Shown here in pieces: positions 13,538-14,932 of a stretch of DNA of 14,932 nt. The DNA lies in assembly GCA_946887295.1 (NCBI GenBank), contig CAMPKP010000079.1, positions 1 through 14,932 on the forward strand. Reading direction: 5' to 3'. The translations under genes were made by a program, and so were the position numbers. Below the pieces are notes generated by a model. The model saw nothing but the letters and a program-made list of their open reading frames with translations. It searched no databases and was not told the origin of the DNA. How positions within the stretch are numbered: position 1 is the first letter of the stretch; every line of letters starts with the position of its first letter. Source of the DNA: an uncultured Gemmatimonadota bacterium (GTDB taxonomy: Bacteria; Gemmatimonadota; Gemmatimonadetes; Gemmatimonadales; GWC2-71-9).

Positions 13538-14932
13538 GTGGCGATTCTCCTCTCCGACCTGGCTCGCGCGCTCGACCTCCCGATGCAGGGAGAGGATGTC
13601 GAGATCACCGGCATCGCCGTGGACTCCCGCCAGGTTCGGCCCGGCGACCTCTTCGTGGCTCAGCGGGGCGCCCGAGCCGACGGGACGGCCTTCGTGGCCG
13701 AGGCCCGTGCCAATGGGGGCGTCGCCGCGTGCGCCGCGGCGCCGGTGCCCGGTCTCCCTACCCTTGTCGTGCCGGACCCGCGGGGCGCGGTCCCCCGGCT
13801 CGCGGCGACCCTGTATCGTCATCCTGCCCGCGACCTTCGCCTGGTCGGCATCACGGGGACGCTCGGCAAGACCTCGACCGCGCTCCTGATCCAGTCCGCG
13901 CTCACCGCGAGCGGAGTGCCGGTGGGCGTGATCGGATCGCTCGGGGTGCGCATCCAGGGACGCGTGGCGGACACCGGCATGACCACGCCGGACGCTCCGG
14001 CGATCCACCGGGCCCTCCGGCACATGGTGGACGCCGGCGCGACGACCGCGGTCCTCGAAGTGACCTCGCACGGCATCGCGCTGCGGCGAGTGGCCGGGCT
14101 CAGCTTCGCGCTCGGCGCGCTGACCAACCTCGTGCCGGACGAGCATCTCGATTTCCACGGCAGCGCCGGCCACTATCTGCGCACCAAGGCGCGCTTCTTC
14201 GACATGCTGGATGAGGGTGCGCCGCTGGTCGTCAGTCACGACGATGCCGAGGCGCGGCGCCTGATCCGGGAGGCCGGGGTCGCGGCCCGACGGCGGGTAG
14301 TGACGGTCTCGGCGGAGGGAGCTGCCGGCGCCGATGTCGCGGTGAGCGGGCTTCGGAGCGACGGAGCGGGCTCCGCCTTCGCGCTGGAGATCCGGAGCCC
14401 GCTGCCCCTGGTCGGAGGCGGCTCGGTGCCGCCCGGAGCCGTGCCGCTGGTCCTCCCGGTGCTGGGGGCGCACCAGGTGGCCAATACGGCCCTCGCGGCG
14501 GTGGTCGCGCTCCTGGCCGGCGGCACTCCGACCGGAATCACCGAGTCCATCGCGGAGCTGGCACCCATGCGCCGGCGGATGGAGGTCGTCCGGCACTCCT
14601 CGCCCATGGTCCTGGACGACACGGTCGGAAACCCGCGTGCCCTCGACGCGGTCTTCGGGAGCGTCCGCGTCATCCCCCATCGTGAGCTCAGGATCGCCTT
14701 CGGGATTCGAGGCTCCCGGGGACCGGTGATCAACCGGCGGCTGGCCGACACGCTCGCACGGTCGGTGCGGATGTCGGCCCGGCGGGTCCGGCTGGTCGTT
14801 ACCAGCAGTGAGGAGGCCGCCGGCCCTCGCGACCGGGTGCGGCCCGAGGAGCGGGAGGCGGCGCTCGCGGTGCTGCGCGACTCGGGGATCGACTTCGCAT
14901 ACGAGGCGAGGCTCGAGGACGCGCTGCGGGCT
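13538..14932 (+). CDS. MurE-like Mur ligase with altered signature motifs, 3' end beyond window
   Basis: MurE ligases use ATP to add the third amino acid (often meso-diaminopimelate) to UDP-MurNAc-L-Ala-D-Glu. The 465 visible residues have the three Mur ligase domains: an N-terminal substrate domain (VDSRQVRPGDLFVA near 28-41), the central ATPase domain with GITGTLGKTST at 104-114 (Lys111), TTPDAP, EVTSHG, TNL..DEHLDFHG and the KARFF lysine site, and the start of the C-terminal domain. The usual GTNGKT is GTLGKT. In the C-terminal domain DYAHTP is replaced by DDTVGNP (360-366), the GDRDxGKRP segment by FGIRGSRGPVINRR (388-401), and the DNPR motif that selects diaminopimelate is absent (TSSEEAAGPRDR from 422). 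So this is a divergent MurE relative, and its substrate is uncertain. GTG 13538 is the likely start, with a weak ribosome site. It is the only plus-strand gene. Confidence 0.85.
   Translation, partial: MAILLSDLARALDLPMQGEDVEITGIAVDSRQVRPGDLFVAQRGARADGTAFVAEARANGGVAACAAAPVPGLPTLVVPDPRGAVPRLAATLYRHPARDLRLVGITGTLGKTSTALLIQSALTASGVPVGVIGSLGVRIQGRVADTGMTTPDAPAIHRALRHMVDAGATTAVLEVTSHGIALRRVAGLSFALGALTNLVPDEHLDFHGSAGHYLRTKARFFDMLDEGAPLVVSHDDAEARRLIREAGVAARRRVVTVSAEGAAGADVAVSGLRSDGAGSAFALEIRSPLPLVGGGSVPPGAVPLVLPVLGAHQVANTALAAVVALLAGGTPTGITESIAELAPMRRRMEVVRHSSPMVLDDTVGNPRALDAVFGSVRVIPHRELRIAFGIRGSRGPVINRRLADTLARSVRMSARRVRLVVTSSEEAAGPRDRVRPEEREAALAVLRDSGIDFAYEARLEDALRA

Noticed and set aside
13429..14214. 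261-codon plus-strand frame starting MEHRIRAAADEF
   Set aside because: It is a shifted reading of the Mur ligase gene; the correct frame from 13538 carries all ligase motifs to the window end without a stop.
1..14932. CRISPR array, tRNA or rRNA gene, insertion sequence, prophage or toxin-antitoxin module
   Set aside because: No regularly spaced repeats, no cloverleaf-like or rRNA sequence, and no transposase, integrase or toxin-like product was seen on either strand.

Overview
The window is about 70% GC and almost entirely coding. It is a bacterial housekeeping block with no phage, IS, CRISPR, tRNA or rRNA signal that I can see. Dense packing, 4-nt stop/start overlaps, very high GC and the gene order suggest a soil or sediment bacterium, most plausibly Gemmatimonadota. 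That placement is an inference, not proven.

Layout. From right to left on the minus strand: yraN, recA, recX, alaS, a small helical unknown, a PHP-family phosphatase (CpsB/YwqE-like), a GmhA-type sugar isomerase, an SDR oxidoreductase, an L-asparaginase, a CCA-adding-type nucleotidyltransferase, a ZIP metal transporter, rarA, a LEA14/WHy lipoprotein, and hflX. hflX is cut by the left edge. At the far right a Mur ligase of the MurE type runs the other way on the plus strand and leaves the window incomplete.

Organisation. recA and recX are translationally coupled (GTGA). alaS may have its own start signal: an AT-rich hexamer lies 8 nt before its ATG and no Shine-Dalgarno is visible, so a leaderless message is possible. 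From alaS to rarA the genes are joined by ATGA/GTGA overlaps or very short gaps and look like one operon mixing translation (alaS, cca), sugar/envelope chemistry (PHP, GmhA, SDR), amide hydrolysis, metal transport and replication repair (rarA). The WHy lipoprotein and hflX follow as a second small cluster.

Main points of interest. (1) The Mur ligase keeps the MurE fold but has altered or lost the usual GTNGKT, DYAHTP and DNPR signatures. (2) A roughly 100-residue unknown protein between alaS and the PHP gene has no ATG and may start at a CTG overlapping the alaS stop. (3) hflX has a good ribosome binding site but an ATC where the start should be. (4) The first 160 bases contain a fold-back: the C-terminal part of hflX is present in the wrong orientation, flanked by 33-bp inverted arms, most simply explained as a snap-back or assembly chimera at a contig end. 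Apart from these, I do not see a clearly new multi-gene system.
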